64,000 bases of DNA from an uncultured Butyrivibrio sp. (GCA_946623755.1 CAMORK010000002.1:49748-113747), one strand, 5' to 3'. Shown: positions 10,363 to 20,843, counted from the stretch's first letter. Numbers and translations: made by a program. Notes: generated by a model from the sequence alone, not told the origin.

Positions 10363-12405
10363 TTAGTTCTCCTGCGTAAAAGTAACCGCTCTGGTTACTG
10401 TGTACTCCTGAGTCTCTCCACCTGTTGTCTCTCCTGTTTCAGGATTGGTGGATGTAGGAGCAGTTGCTGTGTAAACAAAGGTGAGTGTTCCGGTTGGTGC
10501 TGTTATCCCCTTGTATGTACCCTGTACAGGGAAGTCAGTAGTTGTCGTACTAAGAAGTGTTGTTCCGTCTGATGTTACCAGCGTCACCTTTACAGGAATT
10601 CCGTATGTATAATTCTCTCCCTCTGTGGGAGCTGCTATCTCTGCATTGTAACTGTATGTAACCTTGGCAGGGCCCGTTGAAAGCTCCATATTTATAACTG
10701 TACCCTGTGAAACCGAAGTCTGAGGAGCTATGCTCTGTGCACAGATAAGGCCTGTAAGATTTGAATCCTCATTGGTAGTTTCTACAACCTTACCGGCTTC
10801 AAGTCCGGCTTCTACCAGAGTTATAACTGCATCTTCAGAAGTCATTCCAATTATATTCGGAACCGTAACCTGTCCCTCTGACTTGGCTGTTGAAACCTCT
10901 GCAGTTGCCGCCTGTGTGCTATAATTTGAACCGTCACTTATGTAAATTGTGACCTTTGATCCGCTCTGTGTCTTGTCGCCTGCTGCCGGACTCATTGAAA
11001 CAACAGTGTCCTTGGCTGCAGTATTTGCAGAATCAGCTGCTTTCTCCACATCAAATCCCTTGTCGTCATGAAGTATGGAAACAGCTTCTGCCACAGTCTT
11101 GCCCACTACATCCGGAACCTCAATTCCATCAGATGACTCAGTGACCTCCTCTACAGAGCTGAGCTCAGTGCTGGCACCCTCTATAGGCTCTTCCTCGCCG
11201 CCGAATATTCCAAGGCTTCTACCGAGAAGGAGCAGAACAATAAAGCCCACAAGAGCCGCTGAAATGATTGCCATCACTATAGTCAGCTTCTCAACTCTTG
11301 ACTGTGAAGAGTTTGAACCCGAACCTGACCTTCTTTTGTTTGGTGACTTGGAATATCCGTAAAAATCGTCATCATCGTCGTAGGTTCTTCTTCTGGGTCT
11401 CTTTTTATCGTAATCATCGTAGTTATCGTCTCTGTCATAGTCCTTCATAACATCGGACTTGAGCCTCATCTGCTCTGTATCGGAAAGTCTTCCGCTGCCG
11501 CCATGAAGCATCTCTTCCTCTTCCTCAGAGGCAACCCTTGTAGCTCCCTCCTCATCGGGATCCACCAAAGACACAAAGTCTTTGTCGGGCGTGATCAGTG
11601 ATCTCTTAAGGTCCGCTATAAGCTCGGCAGCGCTCTGATAACGTCTGTCCGGGCTCTTCTGGCAGCACTTAAGCACGATCTTCTCAACACTTATCGGTAT
11701 CTCATCATTGAACTCAGCAGGGCTTGGAAGCTCTTCCTGAATATGCTTGATGGCAATTGCAACTGTAGTGTCCCCGTTGAAAGGAACTCTTCCTGTCAGC
11801 ATCTCAAAGAGCGTGATTCCCAGTGAATAGATATCACTCTTGGCATCACTGTATCCGCCTCTTGCCTGCTCAGGAGATGTATAGTGAACCGATCCCATAA
11901 CATTGGAAGTAATGGTGTTACTGGTTGCAGCCTTGGCAATACCAAAGTCTGTTACCTTAACCTTACCGTCTCTTGAGATCATGATATTCTGCGGTTTGAT
12001 ATCTCTGTGGATGATACCGTTATTGTGAGCAGCCTCCAGTCCCATAGCCACCTGGATTGCTATACTGACCGCTTCCTTGACTGAGAGCCTTGACTTTTTC
12101 TCGATGTATTTCTTGAGAGTAATTCCGTCAACCAGCTCCATTACGATATAGTTTATTCCATCTTCATCACCTACATCATATACATTAACTGTGTTCGGAT
12201 GAAGAAGACCTGCTGTTGACTGTGCTTCTACCCTGAACTTTGATACGAAATTCTCATTCTCTGAGAATTCCTGTTTAAGTACTTTCACAGCAACAAGTCT
12301 ATTAAGCTTATGATCTTTTGCTTTGTAAACATCGGACATGCCGCCGGTGCCAATCTTCTCCAGCACCTCATAGCGATCTCCGATCACCATTCCAATCTTA
12401 ACCAT
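10363..12405 (-). CDS. prkC: PASTA-domain Ser/Thr protein kinase
   Basis: Hanks kinase motifs (GTGGMSDVYKA, HRDIKPQNIM, DFGIAKA), one TM segment, two PASTA repeats (VPDVVGKTVAEA..., VPNIIGMTSEDA...). Confidence 0.94.
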   Translation of the reverse strand: MVKIGMVIGDRYEVLEKIGTGGMSDVYKAKDHKLNRLVAVKVLKQEFSENENFVSKFRVEAQSTAGLLHPNTVNVYDVGDEDGINYIVMELVDGITLKKYIEKKSRLSVKEAVSIAIQVAMGLEAAHNNGIIHRDIKPQNIMISRDGKVKVTDFGIAKAATSNTITSNVMGSVHYTSPEQARGGYSDAKSDIYSLGITLFEMLTGRVPFNGDTTVAIAIKHIQEELPSPAEFNDEIPISVEKIVLKCCQKSPDRRYQSAAELIADLKRSLITPDKDFVSLVDPDEEGATRVASEEEEEMLHGGSGRLSDTEQMRLKSDVMKDYDRDDNYDDYDKKRPRRRTYDDDDDFYGYSKSPNKRRSGSGSNSSQSRVEKLTIVMAIISAALVGFIVLLLLGRSLGIFGGEEEPIEGASTELSSVEEVTESSDGIEVPDVVGKTVAEAVSILHDDKGFDVEKAADSANTAAKDTVVSMSPAAGDKTQSGSKVTIYISDGSNYSTQAATAEVSTAKSEGQVTVPNIIGMTSEDAVITLVEAGLEAGKVVETTNEDSNLTGLICAQSIAPQTSVSQGTVINMELSTGPAKVTYSYNAEIAAPTEGENYTYGIPVKVTLVTSDGTTLLSTTTTDFPVQGTYKGITAPTGTLTFVYTATAPTSTNPETGETTGGETQEYTVTRAVTFTQEN

Positions 12406-13159
12406 TTAGTCCTCCAATGTGCCCCGGTTCATCTGCATAAGGCTCAATAAGAATAACTGCTATATTGTCCTTGCCTCCGTTGTTATTGGCGTGGTCAACC
12501 AGCTTTTGCGCCTTTTCGATAATATCCCTCTGACCACTTACTATCATGCGGATTTCTTCATCCTCCAGCATGTTTGTAAGTCCGTCAGAACACATGAGAA
12601 CGATGTCCCCACGGTTTAATTCCACATTAAAAAAGTCGATGTCTACTGTCTCAGTGGCACCGATAGCCCTGGTAATTATATTCTTATCAAGGTGAGTCCT
12701 TGCGGTTTCTCTGTCTATTCCACCCATGCGGACCATCTCTTCCACAAGGGAATGGTCTCTGGTTATCTGAGTGATCTTGTCGTTAATGACATAAAGCCTT
12801 GAATCTCCGACATTTGCAACCTGCAGATATCTTCCGAGAACAGTAGCTGCAACTACAGTTGTACCCATTCCAAAGAGACTGGGATCCTCTGCTGCTCTCT
12901 CGCGGAGCTTTTTGTTGGCTGTCTTAATAGCATTTTCCAGGATCTTGACAGGGCTCTGTTCAAAAGACTTCTCAATCTCCTCCACCATTGTTTCAACGGT
13001 AAAGCGCGATGCATAATCACCTGCATTGTGGCCTCCCATACCGTCTGCAACAATAAAGACGTTGGAGAGATTACCGATCCTGGTGTCGGATGAAAAGACA
13101 TAATCCTGATTTAGTTTTCTCTTTTTTCCGATATCCGTAATGGAAAAAGTCTTAAGCAA
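12398..13159 (-). CDS. stp: PP2C-family Ser/Thr phosphatase (Stp1/PrpC)
   Basis: ADGMGGHNAGDYAS, GTTVVAA, NVGDSRLY, DGLTNML, GGKDNIAVILI; overlaps the kinase gene by 8 nt. Confidence 0.94.
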   Translation of the reverse strand: MLKTFSITDIGKKRKLNQDYVFSSDTRIGNLSNVFIVADGMGGHNAGDYASRFTVETMVEEIEKSFEQSPVKILENAIKTANKKLRERAAEDPSLFGMGTTVVAATVLGRYLQVANVGDSRLYVINDKITQITRDHSLVEEMVRMGGIDRETARTHLDKNIITRAIGATETVDIDFFNVELNRGDIVLMCSDGLTNMLEDEEIRMIVSGQRDIIEKAQKLVDHANNNGGKDNIAVILIEPYADEPGHIGGLNG

Positions 13160-13207
13160 AACTGCCTCCTAAGAGTACATTTATTCATGGAAAAAAAGCA
13201 GGTGGTA

Positions 13208-14254
13208 CTATTTCTCTTCCAGATGGCGCCTCCTGAGCTGTCCACAGGCTCCGTCTATATCCCTGCCCATTTCTCTTCTAATAGTAACATTTATATGGCT
13301 TTTTTCAAGTTTATTTTTGAACTGCTCCGCCCCTTTGCGATCCGTAGGTTTGAATGTTCTCTCCTTGATTGGATTGACCGGGATCAGGTTAACAACAGCA
13401 TTGAGCCCTTTAAGAAGATCCGAAAGCTCCGCAGCGTCTCTGTCAGTATCATTGACCCCGCTCACCAGCGAATACTCAAAGGTAAGCTGTCTTCCGGTCT
13501 TGTCAAAATATGCCCTGCAGGCATCAAGCACTTCCTTGATTGTGTATGTGTTGGCGATAGGCATAAGCTCTTTTCTCTTCTCATCGTTAGATGCATGGAG
13601 GGAAAGCGCAAGGTTAATGGCAAAGTCTTCATCTGCCAGCTTGTATATGTTAGGGACAATACCGCATGTGGATACCGTTAGATTTCTCTGGCCAAGATTG
13701 TGACCATCGGGATCACTTACAAGCCTGATAAACTTCACCACATTGTCATAGTTGTCCAGCGGTTCTCCGCTTCCCATTACTACAACTCTTGCTACTTTTT
13801 CCCCTGTGATCCTGGAGATGGCATATATCTGGTCAAGCATCTCCGATGGCAAAAGACCTCTTACCACTCCGTCAATAGTCGACGCACAGAACTTACATCC
13901 CATCCTGCATCCCACCTGGGATGAGATACATACGCTGACGCCGAATTTGTACTTCATGAAAACACTCTCGATGACATTGCCATCGGAGAGTGCAAATAAA
14001 AACTTTTTGGTCTCGTCCAGTTTGGACTCCTGAAGATCCACCTGCTCAAGGGATGTAAAATCAAAACTCTCAGAAAGCTTGCTCTTTAAAGACGTCGGAA
14101 TATTGGTCATCTCATCGTAGCTTCTGGCCATCTTCACGTGCATCCACTGATAGAGCTGCTTTGCCCTGAATGCAGGTTCTCCCATCTCCCTCATCGCAGC
14201 TGTTAATTCGTCAAGGTTCAGAGACTTTATATCTCTATTTAAATCGTACATCAA
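13208..14254 (-). CDS. rlmN: 23S rRNA (adenine2503-C2)-methyltransferase RlmN
   Basis: Radical SAM CRMGCKFCAS, VVVMGSGEPLDNYDN, SLHASNDEKR, VNLIPVNP. Confidence 0.95.
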   Translation of the reverse strand: MMYDLNRDIKSLNLDELTAAMREMGEPAFRAKQLYQWMHVKMARSYDEMTNIPTSLKSKLSESFDFTSLEQVDLQESKLDETKKFLFALSDGNVIESVFMKYKFGVSVCISSQVGCRMGCKFCASTIDGVVRGLLPSEMLDQIYAISRITGEKVARVVVMGSGEPLDNYDNVVKFIRLVSDPDGHNLGQRNLTVSTCGIVPNIYKLADEDFAINLALSLHASNDEKRKELMPIANTYTIKEVLDACRAYFDKTGRQLTFEYSLVSGVNDTDRDAAELSDLLKGLNAVVNLIPVNPIKERTFKPTDRKGAEQFKNKLEKSHINVTIRREMGRDIDGACGQLRRRHLEEK

Positions 14255-14272
14255 TAACTCCTGTATATTAAT

Positions 14273-16360
14273 CTATGCATTCGGATCTATATACTTAAAT
14301 CCAAGCATTGTGACATCATCAAACTGATCTGCCTCACCAACGAATGCAGAAAGGTCATTCCTGACTCTTGGAAGAAGTCTGTCCAAAGGAATATCCTTGT
14401 TGGCATTAAGAGCATTCAGCAGTCTGTCGGTACCATACTGCTGTATATCCTTATCTATTGCCTCAGGGATACCATCGGTGTAAACAAAGATCTCATCCCC
14501 ATACTCAAGCTGAAGTTCATAATCCTTGTACATTACGCCTTCCATGGTTGCAAGCGCAATACTGTGTTTGTCCTTAAAGAGCTCATAGTCTCCACCTTTA
14601 TGTCTGATTATCGGATACTCATGTCCCGCATTCGAACATCTCATAAGTCCGGTCTTAAGATCCATGATGCCGATCCAGACTGTAACGAACATGTCCGCAT
14701 CATTACCCTCACACAGCACATCATTGACCTTGGCAAGTATCTCAGAAGGACTTGAGCCCGCTCCCGCGGTACTTCTGATGGCAGCCTTACTTCTCATCAT
14801 GAAAAGAGAAGCCGGAATACCTTTTCCTGATACGTCAGCAATAACCAGCGCCATAACACCCGCATCCAAAAAGAAGAAATCGTAGAAGTCGCCACCAACC
14901 TCTTTTGCAGGATCCATAGTAGCAAAGATCTCAACATCTTTTCTTGGAATCCTGAAGTTCTGCGGCAGAGCAGATTCCTGTATGGATTTGGCAAATTCTA
15001 GTTCCTGGGCTATTCGCTTTTCGGCAGCATCAATATAGCTCTTCAAAACATCAACAGTCTGGTTTATGTCATCAGAAAGCGATGCAAATTCCGACGAATT
15101 GTAGACATTGACCGTCTCGTTGAGATCACCGTTTGTGATCTTATTGAGGGATTCGTTTACAAGGTCCAGATTATTGACAACTATTTCCTGAACCAGCATG
15201 GATATCAGAGCATAGATTACCGTAAACAAAATGATATCGGCAAGAGCAGTTTCATACGCTGCCGCATCCCTGTCATCGTAGACCTCTTCAGAAGGGAGCA
15301 TTACCAGAAGAATCTCATCATTGGCCAGCGTATCTGCTCTGCAGAACGAATACAGACCATAGGCGTTTCCTCTGAACATGCCTTTGTCAAGATTGGCCAT
15401 TACCGCTGCCATCTCCGCTTCAGATAATGAATCTCCCTTATGTCCTCCGGTAATACTAAGGCCTGACTCTCTCAGAATGTCAAAAGTTCCCGTCTCTCCA
15501 ACATGGGAGTGCAGAACATTTATGTTGTAGTTCTTTTCACGGACCTCGTTATAGGTTTCTATTATGTCTTTTGACGCTGTTTCCAGCCTCTCATCCGTAT
15601 TCTGGACAGCAGAGGCGGTCTGAACCGCAAAAGAAAAGCAAAATCCAACAACAATGATAATTGCACTTACCAAAAACAGCCAGCGCTGGAATTTCTGCGC
15701 CACCTGAATTTCAGAGTCCTTACGCCTCTTAAAGGGATTCTTCCATTCCCCCGCATAGACCTTCAGTACATTTGCGCATAACGCAAGTCCCAATCCGGTG
15801 AATATTATCATCGGAGGTGCACAGACCTTTACAACGTAAAAGGCCATCTTCATATCATCTTTATGTGTGATGAACACGACATACATATGGAAAACTTCCA
15901 TTACTGCACCCATGAAAAACGCATAGGTTGCAGAAGGCTTTTTTCTCTTAAAGATAAATATGCTCATGAAAGCAGCCACAAATCCCGAAAGGCAGGTAGA
16001 AATGGCACATGCCTCCTTGGTGTAGGAACCAATGCCCCAATAAGCTCCGGCTATGTACCTCTCAACACCGCCTATAAGTCCTGCGATTATTCCTGCAAGC
16101 GGATCAAAGAAAAGTCCCGCACAAAGAGGTCCCATATCCCTGACATTTATAAGCATATGGCTGTAGTCCACACCAAAGTGGGTGGACAAGATTGCGCATC
16201 CTGCATATACAAGCACAAGTAGTATCCTGATAGGCCAGGTTATCTTTTTGTCACGCAGATAAATCCACAATAGCAATGTAAGTATGGTTATTGCTAAAGT
16301 AATACCGGACATTTTGATGATCATCAACAGCATATCGTTACCCCTCTTAACAAAATGCAA
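14273..16360 (-). CDS. Membrane SpoIIE-type PP2C phosphatase with LytS-like (5TMR-LYT) N-terminus and HAMP
   Basis: NVRDMGPLCAGLFFDPLAGIIAGLIGGVERY multi-TM sensor, HAMP-like linker, PP2C motifs EVGGDFYDFFFL, VIADVSGKGIPASLFM. Start may be an internal Met (~16336). Confidence 0.85.
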   Translation of the reverse strand: MHFVKRGNDMLLMIIKMSGITLAITILTLLLWIYLRDKKITWPIRILLVLVYAGCAILSTHFGVDYSHMLINVRDMGPLCAGLFFDPLAGIIAGLIGGVERYIAGAYWGIGSYTKEACAISTCLSGFVAAFMSIFIFKRKKPSATYAFFMGAVMEVFHMYVVFITHKDDMKMAFYVVKVCAPPMIIFTGLGLALCANVLKVYAGEWKNPFKRRKDSEIQVAQKFQRWLFLVSAIIIVVGFCFSFAVQTASAVQNTDERLETASKDIIETYNEVREKNYNINVLHSHVGETGTFDILRESGLSITGGHKGDSLSEAEMAAVMANLDKGMFRGNAYGLYSFCRADTLANDEILLVMLPSEEVYDDRDAAAYETALADIILFTVIYALISMLVQEIVVNNLDLVNESLNKITNGDLNETVNVYNSSEFASLSDDINQTVDVLKSYIDAAEKRIAQELEFAKSIQESALPQNFRIPRKDVEIFATMDPAKEVGGDFYDFFFLDAGVMALVIADVSGKGIPASLFMMRSKAAIRSTAGAGSSPSEILAKVNDVLCEGNDADMFVTVWIGIMDLKTGLMRCSNAGHEYPIIRHKGGDYELFKDKHSIALATMEGVMYKDYELQLEYGDEIFVYTDGIPEAIDKDIQQYGTDRLLNALNANKDIPLDRLLPRVRNDLSAFVGEADQFDDVTMLGFKYIDPNA

Positions 16361-16378
16361 TCACACTGTCTGATACTC

Positions 16379-17776
16379 TTATTTTTCTTTTCTTCTCAGC
16401 TTAGAGATAAAAAATCCGTCGGTGCCGTACTGCCCGGGCAGAAGCTGAATATAACCGTTTTCGGCGGTTTTTGCAAGCTCTCCGCCTTTAAATGCCTGCG
16501 GAAGCATATCCTTAATGTTTACAGGTTCAAAAGGAAGCTCTGAGCATATCCTGCTGACCATGGCCTCATTCTCATCCCTGTTTACCGTACAGGTCGAATA
16601 CATCAGGATTCCGCCGGGTTTAACATAATCCCAGGCTGTCTTTATTATCTCCCACTGAAGTTTTGACACATCGGTAAGGCTCTGCCTTGTTACGTTATAT
16701 TTTATATCGTTCTTTCTTCCGATTATCCCAAGACCTGAACATGGAAGATCCATAAATAGAATATCGGCTTTGTTCTCCATATTGCGGTCGTGGATCCTGG
16801 CATCGTAAAGCTCAACCTTCACATTTGCACATCCCATTCTCTCAGCGTTTTCTCTGATAAGATCGCATTTGTGCTCAGATACATCTCTGGATATCACTAC
16901 ACCCTGGCTGTTCTCTGCGCCGTCTGCGCCTCCCGATACTCTCTCAGCAGCATGAAGACTCTTTCCGCCGGGTGCGGCACAGACATCAACAACCACCTGT
17001 CCGGGCTGCGGATTCGCAATCTCAGTGACCATCATGGAGCTGACATCCTGAGCAAAGAACAGACCCTCATCAAATCCCGGAAGGAATCTGATATTGTCGG
17101 TCTTTTCAAGATTGAGTGCATACGGAAGGATGTCACTCTCTGTTACAACCACTCCGACTGATTCAAGCTCTTTTACGAAAGCTTTCTTGTCACAGCCATT
17201 TTTAAGGCGCACTGTTGTAGGCCTTGGCTGCAGGAAGAACTTAAGCATTTCCTCTGTTTTTTCAAAGCCGTAAGTGCTTACCCACATCTCGCATATCCAC
17301 TCAGGCATGGAATAAAGAGCCTCGAGGTATGTTATGCCGTTCTTTTCATTTTTTGAGGGATATTCGATTTTCTCTTTATTACGGGCAATGTTTCGAAGTA
17401 CTCCGTTAACAAAGCCCTTGAGCCCTGCAAACTTGTGCTTCTGAGCCAGTTTCACAGCCTCGTTGCAGGCTGCGGAATCCGGAACCGCATCCATGAACAT
17501 GATCTGATACACACTCATCCTCAGAAGGCTTCTTATGAAGGACTGCATCTTGTCCACTTTGGTCTTGGAAAAAGAGTTGAGAATATAATCGATCTGTATC
17601 TGTCTCTCGATACAGCCGTCCACAACCCTCTTCATGAAGGCCTTGTCCCTGCTCTCCAGATAATCGTATTTATTAAGGCTGTCTTTTAAAAGGGATGGCT
17701 TCCTCACGCCATCCCTGTCATATTCATTAAGGATACCCAGAACTATCTCTCTAATGTTTGCCATGCTGTTCTCCAA
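16379..17776 (-). CDS. rsmB: 16S rRNA (cytosine967-C5)-methyltransferase RsmB
   Basis: NusB-like N-terminus; VDVCAAPGGKSLHAAE, MDLPCSGLGIIGRKNDIKY, YSTCTVNRDENE. Start could be the internal MANIRE. Confidence 0.94.
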   Translation of the reverse strand: MENSMANIREIVLGILNEYDRDGVRKPSLLKDSLNKYDYLESRDKAFMKRVVDGCIERQIQIDYILNSFSKTKVDKMQSFIRSLLRMSVYQIMFMDAVPDSAACNEAVKLAQKHKFAGLKGFVNGVLRNIARNKEKIEYPSKNEKNGITYLEALYSMPEWICEMWVSTYGFEKTEEMLKFFLQPRPTTVRLKNGCDKKAFVKELESVGVVVTESDILPYALNLEKTDNIRFLPGFDEGLFFAQDVSSMMVTEIANPQPGQVVVDVCAAPGGKSLHAAERVSGGADGAENSQGVVISRDVSEHKCDLIRENAERMGCANVKVELYDARIHDRNMENKADILFMDLPCSGLGIIGRKNDIKYNVTRQSLTDVSKLQWEIIKTAWDYVKPGGILMYSTCTVNRDENEAMVSRICSELPFEPVNIKDMLPQAFKGGELAKTAENGYIQLLPGQYGTDGFFISKLRRKEK

Positions 17777-17879
17777 AATATCTATATATATTTAATTATC
17801 TTCTGATTTATGGATTTTTGTCAAACTATTAAAGTGGGGGCGTGGTCAAGTTCTAAATGTGGTGTGAATTGATATGTTC

Positions 17880-17960
17880 ATAAAAATACCGGAGTCAATG
17901 GACAGTACGCCGGGCGCTGCTTTTGAGCGCTCGGGCAGCCATTGGCTCCGGTATTTTTAT
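17880..17960. terminator. Long, likely bidirectional hairpin terminator downstream of the GH32-like gene
   Basis: 22-nt arms ataaaaataccggagtcaatgg / ccattggctccggtatttttat (one G-U type mismatch) with a second inner stem (gcgct...agcgc); A/T tracts on both ends. Confidence 0.75.
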
Positions 17961-17992
17961 AAACTAAACTCTCTTGGTGACGGACAGGTAAG

Positions 17993-19504
17993 TCATTTGC
18001 AGATTCTGATATTCTCAAAACACGCCACGGATCCCATGCTGAAAACTCCCCAGTCTGATGCCTGCGATAAATACATCCTTGTTGTAAATGCAATCTCATC
18101 ATTTACATACATGCTCACAACGCCATCAGCTATCATCATGGAAACAACAAGTTCATCCTTATCTGCCATGTCATACTCCACATAGGACTGTGCAGATTTC
18201 TCCGTGATATTGCCATCGTTGTAGAATTCGATCCTGTTGTTTGCCGCATTGAATACTATATTCAGTCTTCCTGTATTTTCTTCATCGGTATTAAAGCAGA
18301 ATCCAAACATTCCCTCTTTATCGAAGTCTTTAATGGTGGTACTTACTATGTAACTTCCGGATAGTTCTTTAAATCCCGCCATCTCATATTTTCCCCCGGA
18401 AAAAGAGATGCTTCCACCGTCAAAAGACACAGACTCCGACATTTTGACCGGCTCCAATTCAATTTCACCAGATAAAAGAGCTTTAACCTCCGGATTTAAA
18501 ACAGGTGCAAGACTTCCGTCTTCATGCTTTTTGAGCAGATGTGTTACCATATTTCCGCCCCAGTCGTAGTCCTCGGAATCGGTATGTTTTTTCTTGGTGC
18601 CGTTCCACCCGACTATGTACAGGTTTTCTCCGTCAGTCTCCATTCTTCCCGCATAAAAGCCGTTGCAGTCAAAAATATCCCTGTCCGGTATTTCAAAAGG
18701 GCCGTCGAATTTATCTGATATCCGGTAATGTACTAGCCGGTTCGGCCACTGATCCGAAAAAGACAGATACCATTTTCCCTGATATTCAAGAAGTGTCGGG
18801 CACTCGAGATTGGAATCTGTTCCCATATCATTTTCAAAAAAGACACCTGCATCCTCCCAGTTCTTCAGATCGGATGATGTGTATCTGGCTATTACGCCCA
18901 TATTGTCTTTCCTGGTGGTCACCAGCATTGAATAGCAGTTCTCTGAATCTGTGTAAAATACATATGGATCCCTGAAGTCATTTTGCGAGTACTCATCTCC
19001 GGCATAGAGCGTATCCTCAGGAATCTTTTCCCAGTTCTTAAGATCACCGCTCACTGCATGCATAACAGCTTCTTTCGGTTCAAACATGTCGTTGTGACCG
19101 GTGTAGAAAGCATGGTACTTGCCATCATTTCCCCTGATCACACTTCCGGTACCAAGAGCAATATCCTGCTCTTCAACATCATCTGCGTAGTTTATGACAA
19201 TTCCACAGTCCTCATAAGTTATGAAATCCTTCGTCTGCATAAGCCCCCAGGGATGATATCCCTGTTTGCCGTCTCTCTGGTCAGCCAGGAAAAAAATGTT
19301 AAAAGTTCCGTCATCATAAAACGGCATCGTATCTCCGATCAGGCCTTCACCGGATACAGGAAACAAAACATGATCTTCAATACTCTCTCCCAGATACCGT
19401 TCGTTCGAAACTTCCATGCACTCCACTTCTGCTGCATCATTTGCACAACCAAGACAACAACTTGCAACTACCCCAGCCGCAATAAGCGTCTTTATCTTTT
19501 TCAT
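17993..19504 (-). CDS. Secreted GH32-like glycosidase (fructan/sucrose-type), lipoprotein
   Basis: N-terminal signal with lipobox-like CCLGC; five-bladed propeller motifs including FRDPYVF, ECPTLLEYQGKWYLSFS; C-terminal beta-sandwich. Confidence 0.75.
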   Translation of the reverse strand: MKKIKTLIAAGVVASCCLGCANDAAEVECMEVSNERYLGESIEDHVLFPVSGEGLIGDTMPFYDDGTFNIFFLADQRDGKQGYHPWGLMQTKDFITYEDCGIVINYADDVEEQDIALGTGSVIRGNDGKYHAFYTGHNDMFEPKEAVMHAVSGDLKNWEKIPEDTLYAGDEYSQNDFRDPYVFYTDSENCYSMLVTTRKDNMGVIARYTSSDLKNWEDAGVFFENDMGTDSNLECPTLLEYQGKWYLSFSDQWPNRLVHYRISDKFDGPFEIPDRDIFDCNGFYAGRMETDGENLYIVGWNGTKKKHTDSEDYDWGGNMVTHLLKKHEDGSLAPVLNPEVKALLSGEIELEPVKMSESVSFDGGSISFSGGKYEMAGFKELSGSYIVSTTIKDFDKEGMFGFCFNTDEENTGRLNIVFNAANNRIEFYNDGNITEKSAQSYVEYDMADKDELVVSMMIADGVVSMYVNDEIAFTTRMYLSQASDWGVFSMGSVACFENIRICK

Positions 19505-19674
19505 AGTTTCTCCTTTGGTGCTTTTGCACTATTTTTCAACAACGTTATAATACCATTATGTTTCATTTGTTTCAATCTCAAAGTGCATATGCCACACATT
19601 TTCGTGCATTACTGCTTGTTGCCGATGTCATTTTTGTACATTTTGCACATCGTAAAGCCTGCGCAATGTTACAT

Positions 19675-19704
19675 TTGACACATTATGTCCGTTCAAGTTA
19701 TCAT
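19675..19704 (+). promoter_or_regulatory. Putative sigma-A promoter of the lacI-family gene
   Basis: TTGACA (19675-19680), 18-nt spacer, TATCAT (19699-19704). Places the true start at 19742, not 19685. Confidence 0.5.
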
Positions 19705-19741
19705 ATTATCCAGCATAGATATTATTTTTATGGGGGAAATT

Positions 19742-20806
19742 ATGGGAAACAGAGTAACACTACAGGAAATTGCTGACGCTCTGGGAATGTCCAGAAACAC
19801 AGTATCAAGAGCACTCAACAACTCAGGAAGTGTATCAGCCGATACAAGAAATAAGATATGTCAGATGGCAACAGCCATGGGCTATAAGCAGTTCACAGCA
19901 ATAGAAACGACTCCCGCTCGGAAAGCCGGCACAATATCTGTATCAAAAGACAAAACGGAGATTGCACTGTTCACCCACTCTTTTCCAGGTGCATCCCACT
20001 CCGGAGCCAAGCTGCTCGAGGCCTTTCAGAACAGGATCGATTCTCTGGGCTTCAAGCTTTCCATAAACATAATCAAGGACTACGAGATAGATAATCTGTG
20101 CTTACCGGCCAATCTCAATCTCGATAACATTGCGGGAATTTTATGTATCGAGCTCTTTTCTCTTGATTACAGCAGATTCCTTTGCTCACAGAATATCCCG
20201 GTCCTGTTCGTCGATACTCCGATAATGCAAAAGAGCAGTCTGGAAGCCGATACGCTTTACATGGAGAATCTCTCCAGCGTTTACCGCCTGATAAATTCTC
20301 TTATAGCAGCAGGTAAAAGAAGCATATCCTTTGTGGGTGACAGATTTCATTGTCAGTCCTTCAGTGAAAGATGGCAGGCCTATGTTCTGGCTCTTACAGA
20401 TAACGGTATCGGCGTAAGAAACGATCTGTGCATACTCGATGATGACTCCAGCCCTTACTATGACCCGGCATTTATAGCCGAAAGAATCCGCTCCTTTAAT
20501 GCGCTGCCCGAGGTTTTCTTCTGTGCCAATGATTTCCTGGCCACATCCACGATAAAAGCTCTTAAGCTTCTTGGAAAAAGAATTCCCGAAGACGTGCTGG
20601 TGTGCGGCTTCGATAATTCTCCCGAAGCAACCATCATCGAGCCAAACCTTACCACCATTAAGATACACAGCAGTTCTATGGGCTATACTGCTGCAGACCT
20701 TCTGCTTGCCAGGATTGCAAATCCTAGCACGCCCTATAAAAAGACCTACATAGAAACCGATATCATTTACAGACAATCAACAGGATCAATACAAAACAGG
20801 CAATAA
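19742..20806 (+). CDS. LacI-family transcriptional regulator
   Basis: HTH MGNRVTLQEIADALGMSRNTVSRALNNSG; periplasmic-binding-like effector domain. Start moved from the ORF-track 19685 because of RBS-like gggggaaat and the upstream promoter. Confidence 0.92.
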   Translation: MGNRVTLQEIADALGMSRNTVSRALNNSGSVSADTRNKICQMATAMGYKQFTAIETTPARKAGTISVSKDKTEIALFTHSFPGASHSGAKLLEAFQNRIDSLGFKLSINIIKDYEIDNLCLPANLNLDNIAGILCIELFSLDYSRFLCSQNIPVLFVDTPIMQKSSLEADTLYMENLSSVYRLINSLIAAGKRSISFVGDRFHCQSFSERWQAYVLALTDNGIGVRNDLCILDDDSSPYYDPAFIAERIRSFNALPEVFFCANDFLATSTIKALKLLGKRIPEDVLVCGFDNSPEATIIEPNLTTIKIHSSSMGYTAADLLLARIANPSTPYKKTYIETDIIYRQSTGSIQNRQ

Positions 20807-20809
20807 AAA

Positions 20810-20843
20810 AAGAAGTCTACGGAGATTATTCCGCAGGCTTCTT
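20810..20843. terminator. Bidirectional intrinsic terminator between convergent genes
   Basis: aagaagtctacgga / tccgcaggcttctt stem with G-U pairs, flanked by A-run on the left and T-run on the right. Confidence 0.8.

Noticed and set aside
18983-19678. 231-aa plus-strand ORF opposite the GH32-like gene
   Set aside because: Antisense to a supported CDS and runs into the intergenic region; no recognisable domain.
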